A DNA stretch of 64,000 bases from Marinobacter lipolyticus (GTDB lineage: Bacteria > Pseudomonadota > Gammaproteobacteria > Pseudomonadales > Oleiphilaceae): NCBI RefSeq assembly GCF_018424605.1, contig NZ_QTKT01000003.1, forward strand, positions 372,001 through 436,000. The letters run 5' to 3'. How positions within the stretch are numbered: the stretch's first letter is position 1; each line of letters begins with the position of its first letter. The position numbers were made by a program, and so were the translations under genes. This document shows, piece by piece, positions 1 to 8,303 of the stretch. Under the pieces are notes generated by a model, which saw nothing but the letters and a program-made list of their open reading frames with translations, did not search any database and had not been told where the DNA came from.

Positions 1-89
1 AGGTGGAACTGGCGGATCGGATTTTCATCCAGGGCGTCACGATCGAGGCCTTCGCTCTCGAAATCCCGGCGCATGTCACTGATGTCCAT
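1..89 (-). CDS. pdxH: Pyridoxamine 5'-phosphate oxidase, N-terminus only (partial)
   Basis: The reverse strand opens with ATG at 89 and reads MDISDMRRDFESEG, then about 15 more residues, before running off the left edge. The pattern M-x-I-x-D-x-R-R-[DE]-[FY], followed by a leucine/aspartate-rich stretch and a DNPxxxF-like segment, is typical of the PdxH N-terminus. PdxH is the cytosolic FMN enzyme that oxidises pyridoxamine or pyridoxine phosphate to pyridoxal phosphate. An AGGA motif lies about nine bases before the ATG. Only 29 codons are visible, so the call rests on the N-terminus alone. The gene diverges from the DUF748 gene to its right. Confidence 0.72.
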   Translation of the reverse strand, partial: MDISDMRRDFESEGLDRDALDENPIRQFH

Positions 90-179
90 CTGGCGAATCC
101 TGTCGTTGTGGGCGACTCTTCAGTTATATTGAAAGCATCACCTTGATACGGTGGTCTATTCTTTCAGGATTGGCGAGTG

Positions 180-3014
180 ATGGAAACCAGCGGACAGCAA
201 TCAGGGAGCGCGGGCGTGGCCAAGACAAAAGCGGCAAAACCAATGTACCGGAGAATCTCGTTCTGGCTGGTGGTGCTGGTGGCGATTTATGCGCTGGCCG
301 GGTTTCTGCTGTTGCCGTGGTGGCTGGAACGCGTGCTTCCGCAACAGCTGGAACAGCGCATGGGCTGGCAGGCCCGGATTGGCGACATCCGTACCAACCC
401 GTTCCGCCTGAGCGTTGATGCCCGCGAGCTGAGCGCCGATGACCGCAGCGGTGAGAAAGTGCTGGGGTTTGACCGTTTGCACATGAACGTCGGCTTCTGG
501 CGGCTGTTCACCGGGGTGATCGGGTTGCAGTCGGTTGAGCTTGACGAGCCGTTTATCCGTGCCGACCTGCTGGAGGATTACCGTGTCAATTTCGCCAGGG
601 ACTGGCAGCAGGCCAACAGCGACCAGCCCGCCGCCGACGCGGCCGACGAGCCCTCGCCCCCTCCCCGGCTCTATCTTGGGCAGCTGACCGTCTCTGGCGG
701 CGAGCTGCTGTTTCGCGATTTCACCCAGTCGGAGCCGGCCAGCTTCCGCTTTGAACCGCTCGATCTGCAGTTGAGCGATCTGGCAACCTGGCAACGGGAG
801 GGGGATCAGAGCAGTTACCAGTTGCAGGCGGCCCTGGGCGAGCAGACCCTGTCATGGCAAGGCGAGCTCAGTATTAACCCGCTCTATTCCCGCGGCATCC
901 TGCGCATTGCTGATCTGGACCACGCCACCGTCGGACATTTCATCCGGCCCTATGTGCCGTACGACCTTCGGGGCGGCAACGTCACGATCAGCACCGGTTA
1001 CGAATTGCGTGTGGAAGAGCAGCTGTTGCTGAGTACCTCGGACGGGGTGCTGGAACTGGAAAACCTGACACTGGCCACCGATGGCGATCGGGAGTCGGCG
1101 GCCCTGTCTACCGGCCGCCTGGCAGTTGATCAGATCCGTTTCGGGCTGACCCGCCGCACCGCCGACGTGGGGGTGGTCACCGTTGAAGGACTGGACCTGG
1201 CGGTGGAACGAAACGCCGATGGCGTCATTGACTGGCTGGCGCCCTGGCAACAGGCCAACGGGGAGGCGGATAACGCCGACGCTCCGCAAGACGACAGCGG
1301 CAGCGCCGCGTTCCAGTGGTCAGTGGCCGGTGTGGAGGTGACGGGCAGCCGCATCCTGTGGCGGGATCTGCAGCCGGATGCGCCGGTGGAACTGGCAGCC
1401 ACCGAGCTGTCGCTGACCCTGGGGGCGCTCAGCGATGAGCTGGAAGAGCCGGTGGACTATCGCCTGCAGGGATCGCTGACCGAAGGCGGATCGCTGGGGG
1501 TGCAGGGACAATTGACTTTGCAGCCGTTTACCCTGGAGGCCGGGCTGAACGCCGCCACCATTGATCTGGCTGTGTTTGGCCCCTACATCCGGCAGCTGGC
1601 CAACCTGGAAATTCGCAGCGCCCGCCTGACCCTCGACGGCAATCTCGATCTGGATGGTCAGCAGGCGCCATTGACCGGAACCTTCAATGGCACCGGTGAG
1701 ATTACCGGCCTTGATGTCACCCTGCCGGACTCCGACGAACCGCTGGTCAACTGGCAAACCCTGCGGTTGGCGCCGGTGGCCTACAACGTGCATCCGGCGC
1801 GGTTGGAGATCGGCACGGTGACCCTGAGTGAGCCGTCGGTTAACGTGGTGCGTGGGGACGACGGGCTTCACAACCTCGAACGTATCATCCGCGCCTCGGA
1901 TGACAGCGACCCCCCGGAGGGGGGCGAAGACAGCGGCGAGCAGGAGTTCATTTTCCGTATTGAGCAGTTCCTGCTGGAAAACGGCGAAGTGTCTTATACC
2001 GACCGTGCCATTGAACCGGTGTTTACCACCCGGGTGAATTCACTCGCCGGATCGGTCAGTGGCCTCACCAACGTGTCGCCCCAGCAGGGCGAAGTGCAGG
2101 TGCGGGGGCGGATCAACGACCAGTCCGAACTGACCCTGAACGGCTCCCTGGGCACCCTGGGCACAGACGATGTCAGTGCCCTGACCCTCGGTTTGCAGGG
2201 CGCGTCGCTGCCCAATCTGTCGCCCTACTTCGGACGCTATCTGGGGTATGGGGTCGACAGTGGCAAGCTGGATGTGAACATGGACTATGAGATTACCGGC
2301 AGCCGCATTGAAGCCACCAACCTGATTGTGATGGACCGGCTGGAACTGGGGCAGCCGGTCACCAGTGACCAGGCGGTCAACGTGCCGGTGCGCCTGGGCC
2401 TGGCCCTGCTCCGGGACGGCGACGGGGTGATTGAAATCAATGTGCCGGTCAGTGGCGACCTTGACGATCCGGAGTTCAGCGTCGGTAAAGTGGCGATGCG
2501 GGCCTTTGTGAATATCCTCAGCAAGGCCGCCACCTCGCCGTTCAGTGTGCTGGGGTCGGTGGCGGAACTGGCGGGGTTGTCTGGCGAACAACTCAGCGAA
2601 GTACGGTTCGTGGCGGGAAAAACCGAGCTGGCGGACGGCGAGCGCGACAAGCTGGATGCCCTGGCGGGAGCGCTGAAAAAACGCCCGGCCCTGTTGCTCA
2701 ATATTCGCGGCGGCGTGGCGCCGGACGCCGACGGACTGGCCCTGCTGCGGCAGCGGTTGACCGAGCAGCGCGGCGGCAGCCTGTCTGACGAAGAATGGGC
2801 CCAGGCCCGGGAAGCCTACCTGGCAGGCGAACGTTCACTGCCGCCGGAGGCGCTGGGCAATCTGGCCTCGGCGCGAGGCGCCTGGTTGCGGCAACAGCTG
2901 GCGGAAGACTACGGTGTTGATGAAGCCCAGCTGTTTCTGCTCGACCCCGAGCGCGACGCCAAAGCCGATGATCAGGGCCTGGTCGCGGTGCGCTTTGCCC
3001 TCGACGCCCGCTAG
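180..3014 (+). CDS. DUF748 / AsmA-like inner-membrane-anchored protein
   Basis: A protein of about 944 residues. After a short basic N-terminus there is one membrane helix (about residues 28-50, FWLVVLVAIYALAGFLLLPW). A very long periplasmic region of repetitive beta-rich character follows, as in AsmA/DUF748 proteins, which are thought to act in envelope lipid homeostasis. Acidic linkers occur near residues 155-165 and 575-590. The C-terminus has the pattern VRFVAGKTEL...RDKLDALAGAL, reminiscent of the OmpA-like segment seen in DUF748 proteins. A GTG at 177 immediately precedes the ATG at 180; AGGA at 166-169 could serve either. The gene stands alone. Membership of the AsmA-like superfamily is fairly secure; the specific substrate is unknown. 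Confidence 0.85.
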   Translation: METSGQQSGSAGVAKTKAAKPMYRRISFWLVVLVAIYALAGFLLLPWWLERVLPQQLEQRMGWQARIGDIRTNPFRLSVDARELSADDRSGEKVLGFDRLHMNVGFWRLFTGVIGLQSVELDEPFIRADLLEDYRVNFARDWQQANSDQPAADAADEPSPPPRLYLGQLTVSGGELLFRDFTQSEPASFRFEPLDLQLSDLATWQREGDQSSYQLQAALGEQTLSWQGELSINPLYSRGILRIADLDHATVGHFIRPYVPYDLRGGNVTISTGYELRVEEQLLLSTSDGVLELENLTLATDGDRESAALSTGRLAVDQIRFGLTRRTADVGVVTVEGLDLAVERNADGVIDWLAPWQQANGEADNADAPQDDSGSAAFQWSVAGVEVTGSRILWRDLQPDAPVELAATELSLTLGALSDELEEPVDYRLQGSLTEGGSLGVQGQLTLQPFTLEAGLNAATIDLAVFGPYIRQLANLEIRSARLTLDGNLDLDGQQAPLTGTFNGTGEITGLDVTLPDSDEPLVNWQTLRLAPVAYNVHPARLEIGTVTLSEPSVNVVRGDDGLHNLERIIRASDDSDPPEGGEDSGEQEFIFRIEQFLLENGEVSYTDRAIEPVFTTRVNSLAGSVSGLTNVSPQQGEVQVRGRINDQSELTLNGSLGTLGTDDVSALTLGLQGASLPNLSPYFGRYLGYGVDSGKLDVNMDYEITGSRIEATNLIVMDRLELGQPVTSDQAVNVPVRLGLALLRDGDGVIEINVPVSGDLDDPEFSVGKVAMRAFVNILSKAATSPFSVLGSVAELAGLSGEQLSEVRFVAGKTELADGERDKLDALAGALKKRPALLLNIRGGVAPDADGLALLRQRLTEQRGGSLSDEEWAQAREAYLAGERSLPPEALGNLASARGAWLRQQLAEDYGVDEAQLFLLDPERDAKADDQGLVAVRFALDAR

Positions 3015-3022
3015 GAATCAGA

Positions 3023-3063
3023 GTTGATCGGGGTCAGGGTTGATAGGGTTCGGGTTGATAGGG
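3023..3063. repeat. Short tandem repeat, about 15 bp x 2.7, spanning a stop codon
   Basis: Three successive copies begin with GTTGAT: at 3023, 3039 and 3054. The units are GTTGATCGGGGTCAGG, GTTGATAGGGTTCGG and GTTGATAGGG. The repeat encodes the last residues of the minus-strand binding protein (ending PYQPEPYQP) and continues past its stop codon. It probably arose by slippage and could change the length of that C-terminus. Confidence 0.55.
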
Positions 3064-3876
3064 AAACCCGGTCAGAAAGCCTGCTGGCAGCTGCAACCCC
3101 CACTTTTCCACCAGCCGACGATAGGTGCCGCTTCGCATCAACGGATCGAACAGCCGGATCATGTCGCTGGCGTTCACCGGGCCGTCCGTGCGGGTAATGA
3201 TGGCCAGGCGGTACACCTGGTCCGGCTCGGCGGCAATCAGAAAGGTGTCCCAGTCCTGCGGGTTGCGTTCCAGGTGTTGCTGCAGGTAGGAGCGGCTGAC
3301 AATGGCCACTTCGGCCACTGAAGGTCGGTCCGCCTTGATCAGGTTGATGTTGCGGCGGTGGCTGTCGGAGAATTCGATGTTGAAGCGTTTGTTCAGTTTC
3401 TCGGCGTCGATCTCGAAATCGACGAAACCGTAATGATAGCCCGACATTGCGACGATGCGCCGCTTGGTCAGGTCATCGAAGAAGCTCGGGTCGCGCCCCG
3501 GTTTTCGCAATGCCAGGTAGATTTCTTCATCGGTGAGAATGGGCATGGAAGCGTCGTGTTCGTGCTCATCCCAGCCCCACGCCGGGCTCTCGAAGAAGAT
3601 CACGTCGTAGAGGCCGGCATTGAAATCCAGGTAGCGGCGTTTGGGTGAGGTGTGAATCACCTTGAAGCGCACCTGCGGGTTGGCCTCGTCCAGATGCTTC
3701 AGGGTATCGGCGAGCAGACCTGTGGCCTGGCCATCCGCCCCGATGCCGGCGATGGGCGGGAAATTGTAGACGCCCACCTTGATTTCCTGCACGCCTCCGT
3801 TGTCGGCCACCGCGAGCCCGGAAACGCCGAGCAGGAGGGCAAGAACGATGCATGTGAATGTGTGAACGAGTGACAA
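3034..3876 (-). CDS. Periplasmic solute-binding protein, SBP_bac_3-like
   Basis: A 280-residue protein with a clear Sec signal peptide (VHTFTCIVLALLLGVSGLAVA, predicted cut near residue 25). The mature part begins with IKVGVYNFPPIAGIGADGQATG, the usual opening of family 3 periplasmic binding proteins (polar amino-acid or quorum-type sensing). It continues through ADTLKHLDEANPQVRFKV. No permease or ATPase gene is adjacent, so it may be an orphan binding protein, perhaps feeding a sensor. The C-terminus carries a small PYQP repeat created by a DNA tandem repeat across the stop codon. The ligand cannot be told from sequence. Confidence 0.8.
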   Translation of the reverse strand: MSLVHTFTCIVLALLLGVSGLAVADNGGVQEIKVGVYNFPPIAGIGADGQATGLLADTLKHLDEANPQVRFKVIHTSPKRRYLDFNAGLYDVIFFESPAWGWDEHEHDASMPILTDEEIYLALRKPGRDPSFFDDLTKRRIVAMSGYHYGFVDFEIDAEKLNKRFNIEFSDSHRRNINLIKADRPSVAEVAIVSRSYLQQHLERNPQDWDTFLIAAEPDQVYRLAIITRTDGPVNASDMIRLFDPLMRSGTYRRLVEKWGLQLPAGFLTGFPYQPEPYQP

Positions 3877-3978
3877 GGCGCAGTCCCGCGGGTTGGAAGT
3901 CTGAGCGTTCGTTCAGATTAACACCAGGGGATTCCGCTCAGAAACCGCCAATTTATAAACTTGTGCAAAACGGAGTGT

Positions 3979-4578
3979 ATGAGTGTGAACCGAGCCCGCA
4001 GCCATTTCTTTGCCTACGTCTCCCGCCTGCGCTGGATCAAGCGCTGGGGGCTGATGCGCAACGCCATCGAAGAAAATGTCGCCACCCATTCCTGGGAGGT
4101 GGCGACCCTCGCCCATGCCCTGGCGTTGATTCGCAACCGCCATTTCGACGGCGCGGTGAATGCCGATCGCATTGCCGCCGCGGCGCTGTATCACGATGCC
4201 ACCGAGGTCATCACCGGCGATCTGCCGACACCGGTCAAATACCATTCCCAGGTCATGCGGGAAGCGTTCGGTGACATTGAACACAAGGCCGAGGCGGAAC
4301 TGTTGGCGCTGCTGCCTCCGGATCTGCGGGACGATTTCGCGCCCTATGTGCGGGAGTCGCAGCTGTCGGAGGAAGAAAAGGAGCTGATCAAGGCGGCGGA
4401 CCGGCTGTCCGCGTTGCTGAAATGCGAAGCGGAAATGCGGGCGGGCAATACCGAATTTGAACCCGCCGCCGAGCAGATTGCCCGGCGGCTGGAGCAGGAG
4501 GGGTTACCGGAGATCGCCTATTTCATGGAGGTGTTTGCCCCCGGCTACCGGCAACCCCTGGACAACCTGCTGGGCTGA
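3979..4578 (+). CDS. yfbR: 5'-deoxynucleotidase, HD-domain YfbR family
   Basis: About 199 residues, the usual YfbR length. The order of motifs matches E. coli YfbR: SHFFAYVSRL near the start, LMRNAIEENVATHSWEV (metal ligand H37), LYHDATEVITGDLPTPVKY (HD pair at H72-D73), and a final YFMEVFAPGY. The enzyme removes phosphate from dNMPs and takes part in the cytosolic thymidylate salvage route. ATG at 3979 follows GGAG by only three bases; GTG at 3985 would have better spacing and removes two residues. A TTG at 3961 gives a longer frame but has no ribosome site. The gene is monocistronic, between divergent and convergent neighbours. Confidence 0.9.
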   Translation: MSVNRARSHFFAYVSRLRWIKRWGLMRNAIEENVATHSWEVATLAHALALIRNRHFDGAVNADRIAAAALYHDATEVITGDLPTPVKYHSQVMREAFGDIEHKAEAELLALLPPDLRDDFAPYVRESQLSEEEKELIKAADRLSALLKCEAEMRAGNTEFEPAAEQIARRLEQEGLPEIAYFMEVFAPGYRQPLDNLLG

Positions 4579-4598
4579 GGAGGCTCGATCAGCGCCCA

Positions 4599-5633
4599 TC
4601 AGGCGCCGGCGGATGACCCCACCATGCCGCCACGCAGGCCGTCCCGTTGCAGCGACTGGCGCACGATGTCTTCGGGGCTGCCGGCCAGCTCCCGGAACAT
4701 GCCCATGGAGCCGAGCAGCGCGGAGGATTCGTAGGGAACGAACACCCGCTCGCCGTCTTTGGCCATGTTCGGCAGCACCTTGATGTAGCTCTGGCCGAGC
4801 AGGTAGCCGATAACGGCTTGCTTGTTCTGCTCGGTTTCGCCCAGGGCGCTCAGTACCAGACGAATGGATTCCTGCTCACCCTGGGCTCGTAGAATGGCGG
4901 ATTCCTTGTCGCCCTGGGCATTGAGAATGGCGGATTCGCGCTGGCCCTGGGCCATGGCAATGGCGGCGGATTTCTCGCCCTCGGCCTCGGTCACGGTGGC
5001 CCGGCGCTTACGCTCGGCGGCCATCTGCAGGCGCATGGCCTCTTCCACTTCCTCCGGCATGCTGATGTCCTGAACTTCCACGCGGGTCAGTTTGACCCCC
5101 CACTTCGACGCCGCCTCTTCCATTTCCGCCTGGATGGCGTTGTTCACTTCGCTGCGGGATTCGAACAGCTTGTCCAGCTCCATCTTGCCCACCACCGAAC
5201 GCAAGGTGGTTTTCGCCAGTACTTCGACGGCCTGGCTCATGTTGGCCACCTCGTAAACGGCGCGGCGGGGGTCGATAATCTGGTAGTACAGCGCGCCGTT
5301 AATGTTCACCGTGACGTTATCGGTGGTCACCACCGGCTGGCCGGGAAAGTCCATGACGGTCTCGCGGCGGTCGATGCGGGTCTCGAAGCTGCTGCTGGGG
5401 TGGTACTCGTCGCCGATGCGCATGTAGCGGGTCATGGTGATGGCGCGGGGCCGCTCAATGAACGGGATGATGATGTTGACGCCGCTCTCCAGAATCCGGT
5501 TAAACGACCCCAGCCGTTCAATGACCATGACCTCGGACTGGCGCACGATCACCAGTCCTTTGGCAATAATGGCAATGCCGATAACAACCAGAACCAGGCT
5601 GATGACCAGCCCCGGTGAGAGAAATGCTTCCAT
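4599..5633 (-). CDS. qmcA: SPFH/stomatin-like membrane protein (paraslipin)
   Basis: 344 residues. An N-terminal membrane helix (about 8-28, VISLVLVVIGIAIIAKGLVI) is followed by the SPFH/band-7 domain beginning VRQSEVMVIERLGSFNRIL. Next comes the conserved VDPRRA-like segment, here IIDPRRAVYEV, and ELDKLFESRSEVN. A long alanine/glutamate-rich coiled coil (about residues 190-265) includes the repeated units GDKESAILRAQGEQES. The protein forms large membrane microdomain rings in the inner membrane. It lies five bases downstream of an nfeD gene on the same strand, the classical nfeD-stomatin pair, and so is probably cotranscribed and functionally coupled with it. Confidence 0.9.
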   Translation of the reverse strand: MEAFLSPGLVISLVLVVIGIAIIAKGLVIVRQSEVMVIERLGSFNRILESGVNIIIPFIERPRAITMTRYMRIGDEYHPSSSFETRIDRRETVMDFPGQPVVTTDNVTVNINGALYYQIIDPRRAVYEVANMSQAVEVLAKTTLRSVVGKMELDKLFESRSEVNNAIQAEMEEAASKWGVKLTRVEVQDISMPEEVEEAMRLQMAAERKRRATVTEAEGEKSAAIAMAQGQRESAILNAQGDKESAILRAQGEQESIRLVLSALGETEQNKQAVIGYLLGQSYIKVLPNMAKDGERVFVPYESSALLGSMGMFRELAGSPEDIVRQSLQRDGLRGGMVGSSAGA

Positions 5634-5638
5634 ACCTG

Positions 5639-6094
5639 TTACTCCGTGGGTTTTACGCGGTGAACAACGGCGGTGGTGCCGTCGAATTTTTCGAAGATGA
5701 CTTCCGTGCCGGGCGCTGGCTCGGTGGTGTCGCGGTCACTGGTCCGCAGGCGGTAAAAGTCGCCGTTTACCTTGATGCCAATGGCGCCGTCGAATTCACG
5801 CCGTTCGCAGTAATAGCGACGGCCGTGCTCAACGCCGGTGCCGGTGGTGCCGTAGGCCACGCCTTTGGGTGAAAACCGCGGGCGGATCCAGCGGATGGCC
5901 ACCGGAACCAGCAGGCCCGAAAACACGCCCATGCCGACCAGTTGCCACTCAAACGGGATGCCAAGGAACGCCAGCACGGCTGTCAGTGCCGCCGCCACGC
6001 CGAGCGCCAGCAAGACCAGTACGCCGGAGGTCAGTTCGGCAAGGCTGAGAACCAGCGCGAGGATCAGCCATAAGTGGGTGAGACTCCATTCCAT
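5639..6094 (-). CDS. NfeD-like partner protein (short form)
   Basis: About 151 residues from ATG at 6094. Three or four hydrophobic segments (about residues 6-75, including LWLILALVLSLAELTSGVLV and LVGMGVFSGLLVPVAIRWI) precede a C-terminal OB-fold-like soluble domain containing GIKVNGDFYRLRT and PGTEVIFEKFDGTTAVVHRV. This is the short NfeD architecture, without the ClpP-like protease domain. NfeD proteins pair with stomatins and are thought to modulate membrane microdomain assembly. A longer frame exists upstream of 6094, but its extra residues look non-coding. It is first in a two-gene unit with the SPFH gene. Confidence 0.85.
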   Translation of the reverse strand: MEWSLTHLWLILALVLSLAELTSGVLVLLALGVAAALTAVLAFLGIPFEWQLVGMGVFSGLLVPVAIRWIRPRFSPKGVAYGTTGTGVEHGRRYYCERREFDGAIGIKVNGDFYRLRTSDRDTTEPAPGTEVIFEKFDGTTAVVHRVKPTE

Positions 6095-6271
6095 ACAAGC
6101 GGTGTCCGTAGTGATTGGTTGGAAAAAGCCGTGGCGATTGTAACACGCCTGTGCGGGTTGGCCTGAGTGCCCGCGGTAACAAACCTCTGATGCCATGGCG
6201 GGAACGCGAACAGCTGCTAGAGTAAATATTCTAAACAGCACCCGTTACAACATCGATAAGAGGCAAGGGCC

Positions 6272-7087
6272 ATGAAAGATCTGAAGAACAAGGTTGCGGT
6301 TGTTACCGGCGCGGGCTCCGGCATTGGCCGTGCGCTGGCGAAAGCCCTGGCAGGCCGCGGCTGCCGCCTGGCGCTGTCAGACGTCAACGAGGCGGGGCTG
6401 GCGGAAACCGTCGCCGAGCTCAAGGGCGCTGACGTCAAAACCTACCCGCTGGATGTGTCGAACCGTGATGCCATCTACGCCCACGCCGCGCAGGTCGCCA
6501 AGGACTTCGGTCAGGTCAATCTGGTGATCAACAATGCTGGCGTGGCCCTCTCCGCCACGGTGCGCGAGATGACCGACGACGATTTCCAGTGGGTCATGGA
6601 CATCGATTTCTGGGGCGTCGCCCACGGCACCCGGGCGTTCCTGCCCCACCTGATTGCCTCCGGCGACGGCCACGTGGTGAACATCTCCAGTGTGTTTGGC
6701 CTGATCGGCGTACCCAAGCAGAGTGCCTACAACGCCGCCAAGTTTGCGGTGCGGGGCTTCACCGAGTCACTGCGTCAGGAAATGAAGCTGGAAAACCAGC
6801 CCGTGGCTGTGAGCTGTGTGCACCCGGGCGGTATCCGCACCAACATTGCCAACGCCGCGCGCATGGGCAAGTCCGAGAACGGCGCCGCCCAACGCAAGGG
6901 CTTTGACAAGCTGGCGATGACCACGCCCGACAAGGCTGCGGACATTATCGTCAAAGGCATCCTCAAGAACGAATCGCGGATTCTGGTCGGGCCCGACGCC
7001 TGGGGCATCGATGCCGTCAACCGGTTGCTGGGTTCCGCCTACCAGCCCCTGGTGGAGCGCTTCTCCCGCAAGAATCTCTATGTCTGA
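6272..7087 (+). CDS. Short-chain dehydrogenase/reductase
   Basis: 271 residues, a classical SDR. The nucleotide-binding motif TGAGSGIGR is at residues 12-20, NNAG at 87-90, the catalytic serine near 139-140 (NISSVFG), and the Y153-x3-K157 pair in SAYNAAK. The acidic residue in LALSDVNEAG at the end of beta-2 favours NAD over NADP. The C-terminal half resembles alcohol or acyl reductase-like SDRs of hydrocarbon-degrading marine bacteria, with a final VERFSRKNL. The ATG at 6272 follows GAGGCAAGGGCC. It stands alone between a divergent nfeD and a diguanylate cyclase gene. The substrate is not predictable. Confidence 0.85.
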   Translation: MKDLKNKVAVVTGAGSGIGRALAKALAGRGCRLALSDVNEAGLAETVAELKGADVKTYPLDVSNRDAIYAHAAQVAKDFGQVNLVINNAGVALSATVREMTDDDFQWVMDIDFWGVAHGTRAFLPHLIASGDGHVVNISSVFGLIGVPKQSAYNAAKFAVRGFTESLRQEMKLENQPVAVSCVHPGGIRTNIANAARMGKSENGAAQRKGFDKLAMTTPDKAADIIVKGILKNESRILVGPDAWGIDAVNRLLGSAYQPLVERFSRKNLYV

Positions 7088-7138
7088 GCCGCAATAGGCG
7101 CTGAGCGGGCCTGGCGGAGCATTCGGCCCGCTGTACAT

Positions 7139-7166
7139 TTTACATACAGATTTATCGTTCTATACT
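7139..7166 (+). promoter_or_regulatory. Putative sigma-70 promoter of the diguanylate cyclase gene
   Basis: TTTACA at 7139-7144 and TATACT at 7161-7166 are separated by 16 bases, giving good -35 and -10 matches 28 bases before the ATG at 7194. An AGGGAAAGAGA stretch between them and the start serves as the ribosome site. Confidence 0.5.
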
Positions 7167-7193
7167 GGCTGTTAATCTAGGGAAAGAGACAGC

Positions 7194-8303
7194 ATGAACA
7201 CACCACACGATTCCGACCTCGGGGCGACGCTGGAACGCAGTCGCTCGGGCCTTCGCGATAGTCACCGCCGCTCGCTGATGCGGCTCCTGTTCCTGATCAC
7301 CGGCGCATCGCTGGGGGTGTTCGCCTGCCTGCAGGCCCTCAATGGGTTCTGGTGGGTGGCATTCAGTGAACTCTCCGCCAGCCTGCTGCTGTTTGTTGGC
7401 GTGTTTCGTCTGCGCACCAGCCCGTATCTGCAGCGCTGGATATACGGCTACCTCGTTACCCTGTTTGTGTTTTTTCTGGCCATCATGGTGTTTCCGGATG
7501 CCTCGGTGACGGCGTTTGTCTGGGTGCTGATGATGCCGGTGCTGGCATATCTGCTGCTGGGCAAGCGCGAGGGGCTGATTCTCAGCGCACCATTCATGCT
7601 GGTGGGCGCCGGTGTTTATTTTGTTCATCTGGGGCAGGTGAACAGTGCCTACCTGGTGATCGATCTGCTCAACATGGTGCTTTGCGGCGCCCTGATGCTG
7701 GCCTTTATCCACATGTACGAGATTCGGCGTGAGGAGGCGGAGCAGCGGCTGGTGGACCTGGCACAGACGGATTTCCTCACCGGCCTGGCCAACCGCAGCA
7801 GTTTCCAGAGCACCCTGGCGCGCACCATTGCCGAATGCGAGCGCAGTGGCAACGGGTTTGCACTGGTGATCATGGACATCGACCATTTCAAACTGGTCAA
7901 CGACACCCTGGGCCACGACGCCGGGGATCATGTGCTCAGGGATATTGCCGAGAGCCTGGCCGAGCGGCTGCGCGGTACCGATTTCGTGGCGCGCCTGGGC
8001 GGGGAAGAATTCGGGCTGATCCTGCGGGACGTCAAATCGCCGGATGCCTACGAGCTGATGGACGAGCTGCGCCAACGTATCGCCGATCGCGAGCTGGTGT
8101 ACGGCGAGGCCCGCATCCGCGTGACCGCTTCCTTCGGGATTGCCCAGTGGCCGGAGCACGGGCGCCAGGCGGAAACCCTGTTCCGCGTTGCCGACCGGTG
8201 CCTTTACAGCGGTAAAAACGCCGGCCGCAATCGCATTGCCCGCCCGCTTACTGCAGCGTCCGGCGATTACTCTTCTGATACTGCGGTGCAATGTACCCGT
8301 TGA
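7194..8303 (+). CDS. Diguanylate cyclase with multi-helix membrane sensor domain
   Basis: 369 residues. The first 175 contain five or six membrane helices (for example LLFLITGASLGVFACL, LVTLFVFFLAIMVF and LIDLLNMVLCGALMLAFI). A GGDEF domain follows. The catalytic motif is GGEEF at 269-273, with DxLTGLANR at 193-201 and an intact inhibitory I-site (RGTD at 260-263, five residues before the motif). It should make c-di-GMP from two GTP at the inner membrane and be product-inhibited. Its last 56 bases overlap the 3' end of the convergent hydrolase gene. The signal it senses is unknown. Confidence 0.92.
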   Translation: MNTPHDSDLGATLERSRSGLRDSHRRSLMRLLFLITGASLGVFACLQALNGFWWVAFSELSASLLLFVGVFRLRTSPYLQRWIYGYLVTLFVFFLAIMVFPDASVTAFVWVLMMPVLAYLLLGKREGLILSAPFMLVGAGVYFVHLGQVNSAYLVIDLLNMVLCGALMLAFIHMYEIRREEAEQRLVDLAQTDFLTGLANRSSFQSTLARTIAECERSGNGFALVIMDIDHFKLVNDTLGHDAGDHVLRDIAESLAERLRGTDFVARLGGEEFGLILRDVKSPDAYELMDELRQRIADRELVYGEARIRVTASFGIAQWPEHGRQAETLFRVADRCLYSGKNAGRNRIARPLTAASGDYSSDTAVQCTR

